DNA of 61,196 nt. Source: Streptomyces sp. MUM 178J (lineage in GTDB: Bacteria > Actinomycetota > Actinomycetes > Streptomycetales > Streptomycetaceae). The notes beneath the pieces are model-generated. The model ran no database searches. It had not been told where the DNA came from and saw only the letters and a program-made list of their open reading frames with translations. Both the position numbers and the translations under genes were made by a program. Numbering within the stretch: the first letter of the stretch is position 1; the number at the start of each line of letters is the position of its first letter. This document shows positions 59,144-61,196 of this stretch, one piece after another. Location of the stretch: positions 1 through 61,196 of the forward strand of contig NZ_JADWYQ010000038.1 in the NCBI RefSeq assembly GCF_022414575.1, written 5' to 3'.

Positions 59144-59755
59144 TTAGCCGGCCGTGCCGTACGCGTCCCGAAGCCGGTCAAACGGCGTGCTCGGCTCGTC
59201 CTTGGGGTCCGTGCTGCCGCGCTGCCCCGAACCCACGTCACCCCACGGGGCCGGGCTCGCCGCGGAGTCCGCGGCAAGATACGGCTTGTCCTTGATGAGC
59301 TGGTCCACGGCTGCCGTGATTGCTGCCATGTCCACGTCTCCGCCCTCGCCGACCAGTTCGGCAACGTCCACCAGGGCGAGCGCGTCCGCAGGGTCACGGA
59401 GCCGACCAGCGGCAGCCGCTCGAATCTCCGCTCGGACGAGCTGCCCCGTGAACTCCTGCCGGATCTCCCCGCGGAGCGCGTCAAGGTCGCCCGGCTTCTG
59501 TGCGGCGTTCGACCGGCGGAGCCTCGCGGCTTCGGCTTCGGCGTCGGTGGCGCGCTTCTCTGCGGCAGCTCGGGCGGTGCGCTCGGCGGACAGCTCGGCG
59601 GACGGATCGTTGCCGCCCTCGCCCGGCTTGCTGCCCTGGTCTCCCTGCGGCCCGTTGCCGCCCGGCTTCGCGCCCTGGTCGCCCTGGTCGCCACCCTCGC
59701 CCGGCTTCGGCTCCGGGCCGTTCGGGTTGGGGTTCGGGTTCGGATCGTTGGGCAT
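59144..59755 (-). CDS. phage capsid scaffolding protein
   Basis: 203 residues. The first 60 are Asn/Pro then Gly/Asp/Gln-rich (DQGDQGAKPGGNGPQGDQG). A coiled coil (AELSAERTARAAAEKRATDA) follows, then a helical end (RGEIRQEFTGQLVRAEIRAA). This is the usual layout of scaffold proteins of siphophages, encoded between MuF-like and capsid genes. It should guide capsid assembly inside the procapsid. Confidence 0.82.
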   Translation of the reverse strand: MPNDPNPNPNPNGPEPKPGEGGDQGDQGAKPGGNGPQGDQGSKPGEGGNDPSAELSAERTARAAAEKRATDAEAEAARLRRSNAAQKPGDLDALRGEIRQEFTGQLVRAEIRAAAAGRLRDPADALALVDVAELVGEGGDVDMAAITAAVDQLIKDKPYLAADSAASPAPWGDVGSGQRGSTDPKDEPSTPFDRLRDAYGTAG

Positions 59756-59799
59756 GTGGTCCCCCTCTTACGTGATGTATCCGTGTTTCCGGAGCATCG

Positions 59800-60747
59800 C
59801 TATTTGGTGCTCGCGGTCGTTCCCGGAAAGTTTGAAAATGGTTCCGGCATAAGCCGTGCCTCTTTGGCGCGCTCGTAGCGCTTACCGGGGCGCTTCTCGA
59901 AACCGGACCGGAGCGCAGTGCCACCGATTCCGCGTTTCGTCGTTCCCTCGGTCGTGACCTTGAGCGGCCCCCGACCGGTTACAGCCGTGGCCATTCCGCG
60001 GCGGGCGTTGGCCACCTGCCCCAAGTCGGCCCCGGCTTCCAGGGCTTTGACCCCCGCGGGACCGAGCCGCTTCCGCCGTTCCTCCGGGCTCATCCGGCGG
60101 AACAGATCCTCGGGACTGTCGGATGCACGCCACTCGGCATCCGTCATGGGCTGCATCCCGCAATCGCACCGAGGGTGCCGCTTGAAGCCCGTGGAATAGC
60201 TGTACTGGCGACCGGCGAGGATGATGCACCGGGCGCACGCGAGAAGCCGCACCACGCGCACATACAAGATACAGCGCGGCTCGGCAGCCATGGCAACGGA
60301 CGTTGCCGCCCTCGCGGTGTCGGCAAGCGTGGTGGACACCAGCGTTGCCATTTGGTTCAGCCCGGCAAGGGATGCCGCTTCCGCGGACTGCCCCACCGCG
60401 AGGGCTTGCGCCGTACGGATCGCCGGAAGGTACAGCAGCGTTGCGAGCGGACGGGCATCCGCAGCAACCCCCACCAGCGCGCCGGGATTCAGCATGGCGA
60501 CCGGGCCGGCTGCCGCACCCTGCGCGAGCATGGATGCTGTGACGAAAGCCTGTGCCCCCTGTACGGCCGTGAGCTGTCCGGTGGTCACCGCGGCGAGGAT
60601 TTGCCGCCCGGTCTCGCCGGACATGGCCGACAGAATCCGGTCCGGAGTCACGTCCCGCCACAGCGCTTGCACGGCTTCCACCACGCCCCGCGTGATGCTC
60701 TGTACCTCCGCGTACCGGGCTTGCGCCAGCGCGCCCACGTCCGCCAT
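59800..60747 (-). CDS. MuF/VG15-like minor head protein
   Basis: 315 residues. The N-terminal 180 are helical and Ala-rich (DVGALAQARYAEVQSITRGV). At about 185-215 CARCIILAGRQYSYSTGFKR then HPRCDCGMQP gives a Cys/His set as in MuF-like/VG15 head proteins. The C-terminal part is basic. The ATG overlaps the portal stop (TAATG). It sits between portal and scaffold, as in many actinophages. Confidence 0.82.
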   Translation of the reverse strand: MADVGALAQARYAEVQSITRGVVEAVQALWRDVTPDRILSAMSGETGRQILAAVTTGQLTAVQGAQAFVTASMLAQGAAAGPVAMLNPGALVGVAADARPLATLLYLPAIRTAQALAVGQSAEAASLAGLNQMATLVSTTLADTARAATSVAMAAEPRCILYVRVVRLLACARCIILAGRQYSYSTGFKRHPRCDCGMQPMTDAEWRASDSPEDLFRRMSPEERRKRLGPAGVKALEAGADLGQVANARRGMATAVTGRGPLKVTTEGTTKRGIGGTALRSGFEKRPGKRYERAKEARLMPEPFSNFPGTTASTK

Positions 60748-61196
60748 TACGCGGCGTCCGGCAGCTCGTTAGCGGGCTCGTCCTCGCCCTGGTCGCCCTC
60801 GTGTGGCTTCGTCCCGTACAGCGCGGCAACGTTCCCGCCGAGAACCGCGCTTGCCTGGTCGTCGCGCATGGACTTCCACCGGGCGATTTCGTCCGGGGTG
60901 ACACCCGGAATCCGCTCCCACAATGCTTCGTCGGGAACCCCAATGGCCTTGAGCTTGACCAGGGCATCCGAGTATTGCGAGTCACTGCGGAACTGCGGGT
61001 CACGCCACACCACGGTGCCGAGTGCGAGCGATTCAGCCCGCCCGGTCTCTCCTGCAGCGACGGCTTCCAGCCGCATCACTTCCCGCAGTGCTGCGCCGAA
61101 CTGACGTTGCCGCTCGGTCACCTTGGCCACTAGCCTCGCGCTTTCATGAAGCAGGCTGTCCGACAGGCGGTCAGGTAAGCGAAAAGTGCCTCTGAC
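60747..61196 (-). CDS. phage portal protein, C-terminal part (runs off the window)
   Basis: About 149 codons, open to the right edge. The frame includes FRLPDRLSDSLLHESARL, VVWRDPQFRSDSQYSDALVK and ALWERIPGVTPDEIARWKSM, typical of the end of SPP1-type portal proteins of actinophages. It ends in an acidic tail (DQGEDEPANELPDAA). The portal forms the DNA entry ring of the head. First visible gene of the head operon; terminase should lie further right. Confidence 0.85.
   Translation of the reverse strand, partial: VRGTFRLPDRLSDSLLHESARLVAKVTERQRQFGAALREVMRLEAVAAGETGRAESLALGTVVWRDPQFRSDSQYSDALVKLKAIGVPDEALWERIPGVTPDEIARWKSMRDDQASAVLGGNVAALYGTKPHEGDQGEDEPANELPDAA

Noticed and set aside
59764..59870. 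minus-strand peptide frame ending LRKHGYIT between the MuF-like and scaffold genes
   Set aside because: It looks protein-like but has no usable start codon other than one giving nine residues.
51581..61196. tRNA gene or tRNA-derived attachment site for the integrated element
   Set aside because: No cloverleaf-like sequence could be found by eye; the VOC gene end is the better candidate border.

Overview
The window is from a Streptomyces-type actinomycete chromosome. The evidence is very high GC with GTG/TTG starts, three short chaplins, two rodlins, a melC tyrosinase operon, a DasR-like box before a secreted GH18 chitinase, rare TTA codons confined to particular loci, and XRE(DUF5753)-DUF397 and small GntR regulators.

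Layout. (1) 1-1.0 kb: an IS5-family (IS427-like) insertion with a frameshifted transposase. (2) 1.0-7.4 kb, minus strand: a type VII secretion-type accessory set, namely a PPE/WXG-like protein, a mycosin protease, a small helical protein, a 779-residue secreted-type protein and an overlapping lipoprotein. No ESX core ATPase or membrane subunit is present. (3) 7.5-20 kb, minus strand: a complete-looking Tad/Flp pilus cluster (CpaB, CpaE/TadZ, two TadE, TadA, TadB, TadC, Flp, TadG-like, OmpA-like). A histidine kinase/response regulator pair sits between tadC and flp. No prepilin peptidase is visible. (4) 20-28.3 kb: chitinase with a dre-like site, an Nramp-like transporter lacking the canonical metal motifs, a secreted M14 carboxypeptidase, and a D-amino-acid pair (PLP racemase-fold enzyme plus N-acyl-D-amino-acid deacylase) behind a perfect 13-bp-arm palindrome. 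(5) 28.4-36.5 kb: a developmental surface region with chaplin, MelC1/MelC2, then chaplin-rodlin-VKOR-rodlin-chaplin, and a DUF4360 secreted protein with a TTA codon. (6) 36.6-38.4 kb: alanine-type aminotransferase and a small conserved protein.

(7) 38.5-46.9 kb is the most interesting block. A cytoplasmic LCAT-like lipase is divergent from a caspase-STAND NTPase that is translationally coupled to a WD40 protein. It is followed by a RES toxin and an Xre/MbcA-type antitoxin in inverted order. Four of these five genes carry an in-frame TTA codon, so the whole locus could depend on the bldA leucyl-tRNA. I read it as a candidate conflict/programmed-cell-death locus gated by development. (8) 47-51.6 kb: GTP-dependent PEP carboxykinase, a haemolysin III/PAQR protein, a TetR regulator with twin palindromic operators, and a VOC protein whose C-terminus looks replaced.

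(9) 51.6 kb to the right edge is an integrated element. It has three coupled small genes, a GntR regulator behind 17-bp-spaced iterons, a radical SAM plus PIMT-like methyltransferase cassette preceded by a 40-codon reading frame, coupled small genes, an XRE-DUF397 pair with TTA codons, and decayed phage head genes (truncated major capsid, ricin-type lectin insertion, scaffold, MuF-like protein, portal C-terminus running off the window). No rRNA, tRNA, CRISPR array or integrase was seen.

All function calls are from reading the sequence; no database search was run.
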